A stretch of DNA of 64,000 nucleotides, taken from the NCBI GenBank assembly GCA_028751875.1, contig CM054155.1, positions 52,991,548-53,055,547 on the forward strand, in the 5' to 3' direction. A program made the position numbers and the translations under genes. The notes beneath the pieces are model-generated. The model was not told where the DNA came from, made no database searches, and saw nothing but the letters and a program-made list of their open reading frames with translations. The stretch is from Rapana venosa. Its lineage: Eukaryota; Mollusca; Gastropoda; Neogastropoda; Muricidae. This document shows positions 45,041 to 55,996 of the stretch, piece after piece. Position 1 is the stretch's first letter; the number at the start of each line of letters is the position of its first letter.

Positions 45041-45738
45041 ATGACGACTGTTAAATATCCTAAAGTTCCCAGTACACCAGATGTTGAAACTCCAGTTAGT
45101 GATAATGCTAATGGCTTTTCTTTGACAAACATTACACAGATGCAGCATGACATTGAGCAAAACTAGCAAAGTATACAAAATGCAGGCGCAGGTACAGATC
45201 AGCATTTAGTGTGCTGAGATCTGTTATTACAGGTACAGCAACTCTGTCTACAGCCACAGCAGGAACAGGCATTGCTCTCTTGGCTACTGGAATTGGAGCA
45301 CCTGCATCAATTGCATTGGGCTCTGTTTCAATAGCAGCAGAAGCCTGTTCATTTGTCACATGTCTTTTCAGGAAGGTTGTGCGTAAACTAGAAAAACATG
45401 ATGCTATTGTTGCCTTAACACTAGCCAAGCTAAGCTGATTCAGACTCATTATTAGCAAAGCTCTAACAGATGCCACAATATCAGAAGAGTTCAAACATCT
45501 TTAGGCAGACTACAATGACTACAAACGCCAGAAATTCGACATTCAGAGCATGGCACCCAATGCAATGCCTGTGGACATTGACTCAATGAAAAAGGAATAT
45601 ATAAAAAGGGGTATCTGCTTGGCAAGGACAGCATTCAGCTGAGTACTCTATTAAGGGGCTAAGAGTTACCTATGGTAGATTCACTGCTTCATACCGTAGC
45701 AAAACAAAACAACAGCAACAACAAGCAATTAATTAATT
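45041..45738 (+). pseudogene. Polinton ORF with central hydrophobic segment (about 230 residues)
   Basis: The start ATG at 45041, 15 bp after the previous stop, gives MTTVKYPKVPSTPDVETPVS. After breaks, 45211-45438 encodes a long Ala/Gly-rich hydrophobic stretch (TGIALLATGIGAPASIALGS) with FRKVVRKLEKHDAIVAL. A C-terminus with VTYGRFTASYRSKTKQQQQQ ends at 45738. There are at least three frame changes or stops. A membrane-active role is suggested by the hydrophobic core and basic C-terminus, as inference only. Confidence 0.5.
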
Positions 45739-45890
45739 AATTTTTTTCTTACTACATGAGTTAGATATTTTAGTTGAGGCTTAGTATGGACAAAGTGTTT
45801 CAGACAATAGAGCTAAATGTTACACAACCACAAAATGTGATGCAAAGCATTCAAGATGCAAGGCACAGATACCAAACAACTTAAACATAG

Positions 45891-48800
45891 CTATCTATCT
45901 ATCTATCTGTCCCGTAGTCTGACGACCGTGGGGGCACCCTCAAAGACTCAGCAACCAGTTCCCTCCATTCTTCTCTCTGTTCTGCCTTTCTCAGGGTTTT
46001 GTTGAGTTCTAGGCCTGTCCATTCACTGATGTTATCCTCCCAGCTCTTCCTTGGTCTGCCTCTTCTTCTTCCTCCTTGGACAGTGCCTTGCAAAACTGTC
46101 TTTGTAATTCCTTGGGATCTTGTGACATGCCATACCACTTAAGTTTACGCTTTTTTCACGATCGTTAGAAGGTCTCATAGGGTCCAATGGTTTGCTGGAT
46201 TCTGTTATGCACGCTTTCGTTGCTTATGTGGTCTTTGTAGGAGATGCCAAGGAGTCTCCGAAAGCATCTCATCTCCACTGCCTGTACTCTTCTCTCCAAA
46301 TCTGCAGTCAGGGTCCATGATTCACAGGCATACAGAAATATGGATATGACAAGGGAGCGCATTAGTCTGATCTTGGAGATAAGTGAGATATTCTTATCTC
46401 TCCAGATGGTGTTTAGTTTTGACAAAGCTGTTATTGTCTGTGCAGTCCTGCATACTACTTCTGGCTTGGATCCCTGGTCTGATACAATGGCTCCCAGGTA
46501 CTTGAAGCTTTGAACTGTTTCCAGCTTCTGGTCATTAACCCTGATATCAGTGCTAATGCCGTTGGTGTTATTAGTCCATCAGTTTGGTCTTCTCTGCACT
46601 GATTTCCATGCCGTATGTTTTGGAGGCCTTATCCAAGTGTTCTGTTAGGCTGGCAAGCTCTTTTTCTGATCCTCTATTCCATCAATGTCATCTGCGAAGC
46701 GGAGGTTTGTGATCGTTCTGCCACCAATGCTGACTGATCCTTCATGATGTTCCAGTGCATCAGCCATGATTCTCTCAAGGAAGATGTTGAAAAGAGTGGG
46801 TGAGAGTAGACAGCCCTGCCTTACTCCAACTGTTGTTCGAAACCATTCTCCAATGTTGTTGTTGTTGTTGTAGTACACTGCACTGGTGGCCTCGCTGTAC
46901 AGCTGTTTGATGACTCTGATCAGTTTGCATTGATGCTGTACAAGTCATGGTTGCCCACAAAGCTGCATGCCACACCCTGTCAAATGCCTTCTTAAAATCG
47001 ATAAATACGTGGTATAGGTCTTGTTGATGTTGAAGGTACCGCTCACATAGTATTCTGAGTTGAATATCTGTTCTGGTTGTGCTGCGCCCTGCTCTGAAAC
47101 CTGCTTGTTCCTCAGCAATGATGGTCTCTGCTTGTGGCTTCAGTCTATTCAATATTATCTGCAGCATGACCTTGCTTGGGTGACATAATGAGGCTGATTG
47201 TGCGGTAATTATGGCATTGTTGTAGATTTCCTTTCTTGGGGAGGGTGATGATGAGTGACTGCGTCCATGGTGGTTGGCCATTTTCCTGTCTGCCAGATCT
47301 TGTTGCAGATTCTTAGTAGGGCGCTGATCATGGCTTCCCTCCAGCTTGGACCAACTCAGTTGGAATGTTGTCAGCCCTCTGCTGACTTCCCCTTTTTCAG
47401 CGATCTGACTGCTGTTTCCACTTCTTCTCGGAGGATAGGGTGACTGTCTGTGTCTTTGCTTTTGGGTACATTAGGACTTCTGGATCTCCTGCGGTTCTAT
47501 AGTTATACAGGTCGGAGCAGTATTCTGTCCATCTGTTCAGAATATCCTGGTCGTCAGTGAGACACTTCCCATTTTTGTCTTGGATTGTTAAACCTTTTCT
47601 CTGTTTCGTGCTAGTCAGGTCTTTCACCAGCTGATATGCTTTCTTGCTATTGTTTTTCTTGATGTTCTCTTCAATGTCTTGGCACTGTTCACCGATCCAT
47701 TTCTCTTTTGCCTCCGTCATGGACTTCCTGATTCTTTTGTTGACTGCCCTATATTGTTCTGCTCTTCTTTTGTTTCATTTTTCTTTTTCTTCAACTCTCT
47801 ACGCTTGTCGCATAGTTGTAGGATGTTAGGTGTGACCCATGGTTTTTTTGACTGGTCGGCGTTTGCCAAGAAGCTCGTTTGCTGTTTCAGTCACTGTTGT
47901 ATTGAAACTATTCGTCAGTGTGTCTATGTCTGAGTCTAACAAGTGAGTGCTGCAAACTTTCCACCTATCCTTGCTTGAAAAATTCTAATACCTCTGGGTC
48001 CTTCAGCTTCTCGAGGTCAAATTTGATCCTGATGTTGTTCCGCTTGTGGATTTTCTTTAGACGTAGTCGGAAAGTCATCATCACAAGATCATGATCACTC
48101 CCTATGTCTGCTCCTGAAAACTTCGTGTCTGTGCGATGTTAACGCTAGACTGAAACCGTCTTTTCACCATGATGTTAATCTATTTGGTTGTGGTGTTCTC
48201 CATTTGGGCTATGCCATGTCCATTTTCTGGATTTCTTGTGTGGGCCAAGTGTATTCACTAGCTGGAGGTGGTTGTTACTGGCAAACTCCAGGAGTCTCAA
48301 GCCTCTTTCATTTGATTGGTTATACAATGTGGCCCACAAACGCCCTCCAGTCTTTCCATGCATCTTCTCTTACCTTGGCGTTCCAGTCGCCTTGCACAAC
48401 GAGGATGTCTTTCTTGGTGTTTGATTCAGAACCTCTTTGTAGCTGTCATAAAATTCTTCTACGGCTTCATCTGTGCAGTCTGATGTAGGGGCGTATGCCT
48501 GTACTATAGTTATGTTAAAGGGGGTTGCTCTCAGGCGGATGGTAATAAGTCTGCTGGACACAGGCTGACAGCTCATGACGGTGTTCACGGTGTCTTTGTG
48601 AACGAGAAACCCCACGCCGTGTTCATGTTTATCCTGTTTCCACTGTAGTATAATTTGTGGTCTTCCTGGGTCGTTGTTTCTCCCATGTTTTTCCACCTGA
48701 CTTCGCAGAGCCCAAGGATGTGCCAATGATATCTGGACATCTCATGTGTCAGTTCTTCCACTTTGCCTGCAGCTCTTAGTGTTCGTACATTCCATGTGCC

Positions 48801-49166
48801 AATGATGGTGTTGTGTCTGGCATGAATTTTGCTGCGTTTTACATCAGTAGCATACTTTCGACATCTGTCCTGATGAGCAACAGAAGGCGCGGTCCTTGGT
48901 AACCCGGGCGACAACCGATCCGGTATGGAGATTCTGGCTGTCTTTGTCATTGGTGTATCTTGGGCAAATCAAACCTGGCGGAGCCCATCCCTCTCCAGGT
49001 CGGATTTTTTGGTTGGGTTTACTCCCCACATGTGGCAGGTGGTACTGGGTTACATGGTTACCAGTAGCAGAGGGAGTCTCTGACCTCTGACCTGACTTAT
49101 GGTTACGTGGTTACCACCACCTGGTATAAGTCAGGTCAGAGACTCCCTCTGCTACTGGTAACCATG
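45891..49166 (-). mobile_element. RTE-like LINE inserted in the Polinton polymerase gene
   Basis: The target duplication TTAAACATAG is at 45881-45890 and 49167-49176. On the minus strand the endonuclease lies at 48950-48175 (IIGTWNVRTLRAAGKVEELT, ITIVQAYAPTSD). A linker follows at 47720-47397, then RT at 47281-46645 (QAGFRAGRSTT, HVFIDFKKAFDRVWH, VGVRQGCLLSPTLFNIFLER, LRFADDI). The C-terminal region lies at 46425-45899 (SLVISIFLYACESWTLT, GRRRGRPRKSWEDNISEWTG). The 3' end is an ATCT tetranucleotide tail (45891-45909). Frameshifts separate the blocks. The 5' end carries a long inverted repeat (49052-49166). Confidence 0.95.
49052..49166. repeat. inverted repeat (hairpin) at the 5' end of the RTE LINE
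   Basis: The left arm (acatggttaccagtagcaga, gggagtctctgacc, then tgacctgacttat) and right arm (ataagtcaggtcagagactc, then cctctgctactggtaaccat) are near-perfect reverse complements of about 45-50 bases around a loop of about 25 bases. Confidence 0.9.
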
Positions 49167-51996
49167 TTAAACATAGATCCACCTGTAAAGGTGCAGTTGG
49201 TTGCTGCGATTCTATACAACATGGCATATAAACATGAAGAATCAACTGTTCATGTGTTAACAACACAACAAGTGCTAAACTCAGTTGAGGAGCTCAACAC
49301 AACATGGGCAGATGAGATGATGCGAAACTTCGAACATGCTGCTGAAACAGCAGGGATGAGGGGATCAGGATGAATGGTTGGTGAGGTTCTTCACATAGAT
49401 CTAAAGCAAACAAAGTTTCTTCCCATTATTGGTAGAAGCTACATTCCCTTGCCCCCTGATGTTGTAGCAAAACGTGCTGTGCTGAACACTCAGAACAAAG
49501 ATGAAAAGTGTTTTATGCCGTGTGTGCTGGCTAGGCTGTACCATGTGGCAAAGAATGCAGAGAGAGTTTCAAACTATCATGAACATTGTGACAAGATTGA
49601 CTTTACCGGCATTGATTTTCCTGTGGCTGTTAGGAGCATTGACAGGTTTGAGGAATTAAAACCAACCATCAGTGTGAACATGTACACCTGGAAAGATGCA
49701 GCCCTATGTCCACTACGCACCTCAAGAAAATCTCCAACTGCAGGTGATACTGATAAGAACCATGTAGACCTCTTACTAGTAAATGATCATTATACACTTA
49801 TTAGAGCAATGAGTAGGCTCATTGCACAAACATCAAAACATCAGCACAAACAAGAGTTTTGCAGATGATGCTTGGTTCGTTTACCATCTTTGCTGGCAGC
49901 TGACAAACACAGAAAACACTATAAGAGTGAGACTGAAGCAATCACTGAAATTGTAACACCACACCCAGGAAGCAAGGTGTACTTCAAGAATATCAAGAAG
50001 CTACAAAAGAGTCCCTATGTAGTGTATACTGACTTTGAGTCTATTATTGTACCATACCAAGGGCCAGCATAGGAACACGTTCCTAAAACAGTCTTACTCA
50101 GTAATCACCAAGTCTGTTCCTTTGCTTATGTTGTTGTTCGATCAGATGGTGCACACTCAGAGCCATTCTTGTATTGAGGACCAGATGCTGCAAAGGTTTT
50201 TCTTGAAAACACGAAAGCCAATCATGGATACTACTCTCAACAGCTAAACCTACAAGAGATCATTATGACTGATGAAGACAAGGAACAGTATGCTTCTGCC
50301 ATACATTGCTGGATCTGTAGCAAACCCTTAACACCACAGGTAGCAGACAATCCTACAGTCAGAGATCACGACCACATCAGTGGTAAGTTTTGCAGTGCAG
50401 CAAATTGTATGTGTAATCTGCAACTAAAAGTAGATCCCAAAACATAAAAGTTGCCAGTCTTTTTCCACAATCTAAGAGGTTACCACTCACACCTGATCAT
50501 GCAGGCAGTAACTGATGAGTATAAGGCCTACTGCATTGCACAGTCATCAGAGAAGTACCTGACTTTTACACTAAATAGTCTGTCATTCTTTGATTCTGCA
50601 CAACATCTGATGGGATCTCTAGAATCCTTGTCTTCATCACTGAGTACTTGCCTATAACAGAAAAATACTTCGACACAAAGCTTGCATGAAAAGGAGTATA
50701 TCCTTACCAGTACATGGATTCATGGAAAAGGTTTGATGAAGAAGAGCTGCCACCAAAAGAAACTTTCTTCAGCAGACTGACAGGTAAAGAAATCAGTGAT
50801 GATGATTATTAGCATGTTCAGTGGGCATGGCAAAAGATGCTGTGTCAGACAATGGGTGACTACCATGATCAGTATCTTCTGGCTGATGCATGTTTGCTTG
50901 CTGATGTTTTTGAGAACTACAGAAAGACCAGCATGAAGCACAACCGCCTAGATCCATCACATTACATCACAGCACCAGGAATGTCTTGGGATGCTTTCTT
51001 AAAGTTTACTGGGGTTCCGATTGATTTGTTGTCTGACCTGCCCATGCTGCAAATGATTGAGGATGGTCTGCATGGTGGCATCAGTATGGCATCACACAAT
51101 TACTGTAAGGCCAATAATAATTTAGAAGACTATGATCCTAGCAAACCTTCAAACTACATCATGTACTTAGAGCAAACAACCTGTATGGATGGGTGATGTA
51201 TCAGTTACTGCCATTGCAAAACTTTCAGATGTACATTGGCCCTTTTGTTGTTGATGAGGTTCTAAAACTGCTATCACAAATGATGCCTGATCAAGCACAG
51301 GGTTGGATCTTGGAAGTTGATCTGATCTATCCCCATGAACTACATGATGTGCACAATGATTACCATATGGCTGCAGAAAGGCTCAAAACATTACTAAAAG
51401 AACCACTGAAGCTTGTCCCAAACCTGAACGACAAGAGCAAGTATGCATGTCATTACAGACTGCTGCAGTTCTACCTGAGGCACATGTTAATTCTTACTGC
51501 TGTTCATCGCATCATTGTGTTTGATCAACAGCAATTCATGAAACCATACATCATTAAGAACACTGATCTGAGAACGAAGGCAACTGAAGCATCAGAAAAG
51601 GATTACTTCAAGCTCATGAACAACAGCTGTTTTGGCAAAACAATGGAGAATCCGCACAAAAGAAAAGATGTAAGATTAGTCACAAAGGAAATGAAGCCAT
51701 AAAGCTAACATCAAAGCCAAGCTACCAAGACTTCAGGCAATTCCATGACAGTTTGTATGGTATCATGATAAAGAAGTTGCAGGTTAAAGTAGACAAACCA
51801 GTATTCATTGGGTTCAGTGTGCTAGAGCTGTCAAAGCTGTTAATGCTGGAGTTCTTGTATGATTACTTTAAACCTAAACATCCTGTGGTAAGGGTCTTGT
51901 ACACAGACACAGACTCTTTCATCCTAGACATACCCACAGAAGAAATATACAAAGACCTTGCAGAAGACGTGGTGCTGGGATCAGAGTCATGGTATG

Positions 51997-53119
51997 TGTA
52001 ACAGACCTGTGTCTCTTCCTTTGGTATTGTTTTGCAACTGTGGAGGGTTGGATTTTTTTTCTTTTCCTTAGTGAGTAGGTGTCAATGATAGCTGTAGTGA
52101 AGTGTTTCTGTCACAGAGTTGACATTTCATCTTCTGTCCTGGTCAGGGAAGGTTGCAGCTGTCTGAGCTGGCCTTTGGTTGTGACATCTAGTCACTTCAC
52201 CTAGATGAAGTGGTATGTTGATAAAAGATTGTTTTTATTTTTAAACCCCCTCCCCCACCTCTTTTGCTTTAATTTAGGAAAGTAGTGCAGTGCATGGACT
52301 TCTGTATAGGTTTGTGAGTGTGGTGGGTTCAGTGTTCTGGGAACAACAAAACTCAAGTAAAAAAAGGTAAGGAATACAAAAAATATATATCTATTAATAC
52401 TGGGTACTAATAGTGGGGGTTCTTTTCTGCTATCTGTGTCGGCTTTTAATTTTGCCCCTGTACTGACCCACTTGGGGAGAATCCCAGTAGCTGACCCAGT
52501 CCTGTCCAGTTCCCTAGGACAACCCCACCCGACCTGAGGGATAAAGGTGTGGCAGAGTTGGAGGCCAGGGCTAGAGCAGACGTCAGCAGTAAAAAAGACT
52601 TTCTTCAAGGAAAGGTCGTCAGTGATTTAAAAAAAATGTGTATAGCAAACTACAGCCAAGTCTGTGGTTTTTTTTTTCTGTACATAGTGCCAAAATTGGA
52701 CAAGGAAAGACATATGTGTTTATCTGAGCCAGAGAGCTCAAAACTGTCTTGTCTACAAGAACTTTGTAAATGGTATTAATTAAACTTCATTGTGCTAGAG
52801 AGGCAGGAAGTTCATGGACTAAAGTGCCCTGGTGAACTAAACTATAATATTGTATTGACCTGGATGAAGTGAACTGGAAACTGTTTTGGGTTGAATGAAT
52901 TGTAAATATTGAATATACAATTAATTTCTGCTTCTTTTGATTATTGAAAAAATTATTTGTGGGACAGATTGATGTAATTATAGAATAAATGAGAGTATAT
53001 AATTGAAATCTTGAGTGTGACTGTAGAGTGGAAAGAACGAGCGCCTTTGTGAGATTGTTGTTTCCCTTTATTCAACTTATCTATTTCATGTTACTGGAGT
53101 CAGTTTGCTCCCTGTTACA
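51997..53119. mobile_element. solo LTR (1.1 kb) in the polymerase gene
   Basis: The segment starts TGTAACAG and ends CTGTTACA, a perfect 8-bp terminal inverted repeat with TG...CA ends. It is flanked by the 5-bp duplication GTATG (51992-51996 and 53120-53124). No gag or pol lies inside. Its removal rejoins polymerase coding sequence in register. An AATAAA-like signal lies near 52984. The orientation was not determined. The family is probably Gypsy or BEL, from the 5-bp duplication. Confidence 0.9.
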
Positions 53120-53573
53120 GTATGACACCAGTGATTATTCAAAAGACAGTCCCTTGCATTCAACAGTAAACAAGAAAGTTATCAGCAAGATAAAGGATGA
53201 GATGAACAGCACTATTATGAAAGAATATGTTGGGCTAAGGGCCAAGATGTACAGCATTGCAAGCCAGACAGGTGTCATAAAAAAGGCAAAAGGCATTGGC
53301 AAACAGGTGAAACAAGCATCAGTCATGATAACTACAAAGAGGCTCTGTTTGAAGGCAGGGTATTTCATCACCACAACCCAAAGCTTGCTCAACCCTGCAC
53401 CAGATCAACATGACTGCAGTTAGAAAAAAGACACTGATTGCACAGGACACAAAACGAGTATATTCTTCACCAGAGCACTCATAACACTTGGTCACTGGAG
53501 AACAAAGTAATTATATTATTTATTTATTTATTTTCTTATTAATATAGAAGTTAAAAATTCTTATTGAGGCTCA

Positions 53574-53806
53574 CAATGGATTGTTTACTCTTTATCAGTC
53601 CTATGGCAGTTGTACAATACTGTCTCTGCTTTTACAGCCGTGACATAATAGAAGACTTTGATGATCAAGTAGAAATAAAACTTGATGAAGGAACAAAAGA
53701 AAATTTGTTAAGTAACATTCTAGGAGTTGTTAGTGGGATGAGAGAGTGTCCAACCCACTTCAGTGTTACCAAAAGCGTGCCAAAGTGTCATATTAAAAAC
53801 AGTTAA
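53574..53806 (+). CDS. small Polinton ORF, doubtful
   Basis: The open frame after the polymerase contains DIIEDFDDQVEIKLDEGTKE and NLLSNILGVVSGMRECP, preceded by a hydrophobic N-terminus. The acidic, protein-like composition favours a real or former gene. No family recognised, and it could be the remains of something longer (a further fragment follows at 53815-53870). Confidence 0.3.
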
Positions 53807-53929
53807 TTGAGACCATGCTGTCACTTACTTCTGATGAAATAGTAGCCTACCTTACTAAAGCAGAACAGTATTAGGTGGCACTAGCTGCAGTTCATCTCTA
53901 ACAAAAGCTCACTGTGGTGTAGGCAGTGA

Positions 53930-54814
53930 TAAATAATAAATAGGAGGAACCATCTCCACAACTTTTTTTTATTTCATAAGTGTCTTTGCTCCAGATGGGA
54001 TCTGTTGCTCGTTTGCAACTGTTGCTGGCTTCTGCTTCTCCAGGAGCACACACATATTTAAGTTTTTACCCAAAGGGTATTAGTGATTGCTTAGAGGGTG
54101 TTGTTTGGTTGTGCTGCTGTATTGTTTTGTGCTTGATGGCGTCAAGAGGTTTTAACCCTGTGGCTTTAGTTACCTCAGAGTTCATTGCTCTCAAAACTGC
54201 AGGTAGTTTTCTTACCCACTCTGTGTTTTGTGTACCTGCGGGTCATGATTTCTTGGTGGTACTGATATGCAAACAGTCTTTCTGATAACAGTTTGTTAAA
54301 GCTTTCAACCAGTGCTTGAGATCTGTGGTTGCCTGGTATGCCTCTTTTTATTGCTACTCCATGCTTCAGTAACAGCTGATTAAATGTTCCTTTAAACTAT
54401 TTTCCATTATCACACTGAATAAGTCTGAGACACTTTTATGGCCCGCATCTATGGATCTCCTGCATAGCAACTGTGGTTGCAGTAGCACTCTTTTCAGTAA
54501 GGGGCTCAGCATCTTTATACCTAGAAGCTACGTCCACCACAGTCAGTGCATACTTATACCTCTTTCTTCTGATTGTGTCATGGGTAAATATAAAGGTCTA
54601 CTTGATGAGTACCATCTTGCTTTATGTTGATGAAGGAGGGTCTGTTAATGTGCCTTGTAGCAGGTAAATAGATCTGCCATATTGCTTGTTTAGACAGCCA
54701 CTTTTTTGCTACCTCAGAACTTATTCCTGCTGCAATGCTCAGTTTGTTAATAGCTGTCTGTCCTTTCCAGTAGCCTTTTGGCGTGTAGTATATCTTAGAG
54801 AGTTTGGCATCCAT
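53930..54814 (-). pseudogene. Polinton integrase (retrovirus-like DDE), broken
   Basis: The start ATG at 54814 gives MDAKLSKIYYTPKGYWKG, then LSIAAGISSEVAKKWLSKQA and IWQIYLPA. This N-terminal helix region leads into the core. The first Asp is in HQVDLYIYP near 54600, the second in QCDNGK at 54414-54397, and the Glu in ALVESFNK near 54310. The C-terminal part has AMNSEVTKATGLKPLDAI near 54170, then WSKDTYEI near 53970. The DDE spacing between the second Asp and the Glu is about 35 residues, as in retroviral and Polinton integrases. A stop just after QCDNGK and several frameshifts inactivate it. It is the last gene of a minus-strand run that begins at 56461. Confidence 0.85.
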
Positions 54815-54991
54815 TGTTCTAATATAATAAGTAAAAAAAATTGCCTGTTGGTTAACCAACCTTCTGTGCTAAGAAATATACAATTGTCATGCCCACCACA
54901 ATAAAAGCAATCTCGCCTGTCTTTTGAACTTAGGAGGGCTGATAATAATGGAGAAGCTGTGGTTTAGTAATAGGAAATAGTTGTCTGCCTG

Positions 54992-55258
54992 TCACAATGT
55001 AGCACTCCTTAATTGCCCCATCAACATCAGAAAAGGTTTTTGTGGAATGTCCTTGTTCTCTAAGTTTTTCTTAATAAAGTCTAACTGAGCAAGTCTTTGT
55101 CTTTCATATTCTGCCTGTGCTCTGTTCAGTTGTTCTATTGCTTTATCATGTCTCTTCCTTTCTTCGTCTGTATGAAGTTTAGAAAACAAGTAGTTGCTAC
55201 CTGTAATAGCAAGTGCATTAACTACAGCACCACCAACCATCATCACTAAGGAAGCCAT
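54992..55258 (-). CDS. small Polinton ORF with N-terminal hydrophobic segment
   Basis: An intact 88-codon ORF. MASLVMMVGGAVVNALAITG is a likely membrane segment. It is followed by a charged helical stretch (DEERKRHDKAIEQLNRAQAE) and a DIPQKPFLMLMGQL end. The upstream ORF stops at 55265, so they are 6 bp apart. This intactness stands out among the broken large genes, but a short ORF survives longer by chance. Function unknown; a small membrane or scaffold-like virion protein is possible. Confidence 0.6.
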   Translation of the reverse strand: MASLVMMVGGAVVNALAITGSNYLFSKLHTDEERKRHDKAIEQLNRAQAEYERQRLAQLDFIKKNLENKDIPQKPFLMLMGQLRSATL

Positions 55259-55264
55259 TTCTTA

Positions 55265-55495
55265 TTATGGACTTATACTTTCTGGTATAATTCCCTGCTT
55301 AACCAAGAAGTCTTTTGAAGCAATGAATGCTGTTACAACGGCAACTAGCTTGGCGTTGTCCTCAAAGTGTAGTGTTCCTAGATCAGCAGGCTTCATTTTC
55401 AGAAGGTTCTTTCCTAACATAGTATAGCCTACTCTAAGACCACCAATAACCGTGGCATGGTAGAGCAAATTAACTGCTGTCTTTTCTGTACTCAT
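55265..55495 (-). CDS. small Polinton ORF (76 residues)
   Basis: The intact frame begins MSTEKTAVNLLYHATVIGGL, continues RVGYTMLGKNLLKMKPADLG and ends with AFIASKDFLVKQGIIPESIS. It is amphipathic with moderately hydrophobic ends, with no motif recognised. It lies in a tight run of minus-strand small ORFs upstream of the integrase. Confidence 0.55.
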   Translation of the reverse strand: MSTEKTAVNLLYHATVIGGLRVGYTMLGKNLLKMKPADLGTLHFEDNAKLVAVVTAFIASKDFLVKQGIIPESISP

Positions 55496-55523
55496 ATTTC
55501 TACTATAAGTATAAATTAAATAT

Positions 55524-55996
55524 TTATATAACTATATTAATACATTTTGAATTGGTCGATGTCAGGCTGTTTGCTTTGCAATGTTTGTGGCTGTGGCTGT
55601 GGTTTTGGCTTTTGTTCTTGCTGGGTTCTTGCTTTGTTGGTTGCATGTTGCTCCATACTCTATAAGCTGTATAACCAATGCCATTAGCAGTTATGCTGTA
55701 TAACAAGTAAGACTGAATATTTGTTTTTGGTGGTGTGTCTTTTTTCTATTCTTTCTATAGGCATCTGTTTTTCTGATGCTTCTCTGGATAAGATCTCTGG
55801 CTTTGCTTGATTGCTAAGTTTTTTTCTGTCGACTCCATTCCGCCAGCCTCTTGCCAGCTTCAACACTCCCAGGGCTCTTACCACTCTTGGTCACTGTTGT
55901 GACTTGTGGAAGGGTTTGCTGCGATTCCTGTTGCCCTTGGTTCATCACATTCTCCTGTGCTTCCTGTTGGTTCATTACTGTGTTCTGTTCTTCCAT
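55524..55996 (-). pseudogene. small Polinton ORF, charged N-terminus and C-terminal membrane-like segment
   Basis: It starts MEEQNTVMNQQEAQENVMN and reaches a short motif SVEAGKRLAEWSRQKK near 55850-55815. After a frame change it gives LSNQAKPEILSREASEKQMP. After a second change it gives a hydrophobic LLYSITANGIGYTAYRVWSN and a Gln/Lys/His-rich end. The three pieces together are about 155 residues. Its start overlaps the end of the upstream ORF. Role unknown. Confidence 0.5.

Larger units (their letters stand above)
45786..53510 (+). pseudogene. protein-primed DNA polymerase B of the Polinton, split by a LINE and a solo LTR
   Basis: The N-terminus (45786-45890, MDKVFQTIELNVTQPQ) resumes after the LINE at 49177 and reads to GMRGSG, where a TGA (49371) stands in an otherwise open frame. 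It continues with the YIPLPPDV block near 49447. The exonuclease motifs are YTDFES (50025-50042), FHNLRGYHSHLI near 50465 and YHDQYLLADACLLAD (50861-50905). A Cys/His HNH-like insert (CWIC...RDHDHISG) lies at 50309-50388. Polymerase motifs are DLIYPHELHD (A, 51319-51348), KLMNNSCFGKTMEN (B, 51611-51652) and YTDTDS (C, about 51900-51917). The solo LTR then interrupts, and the C-terminus (53125-53510) follows. Without insertions it is about 1,100 codons, normal for this polymerase type. Many frameshifts. Confidence 0.92.

Noticed and set aside
51997..53119. Reading the gap in the polymerase gene as an intron
   Set aside because: The ends are TG...CA with an 8-bp inverted repeat and a 5-bp target duplication, which fits a solo LTR better than GT-AG splicing.
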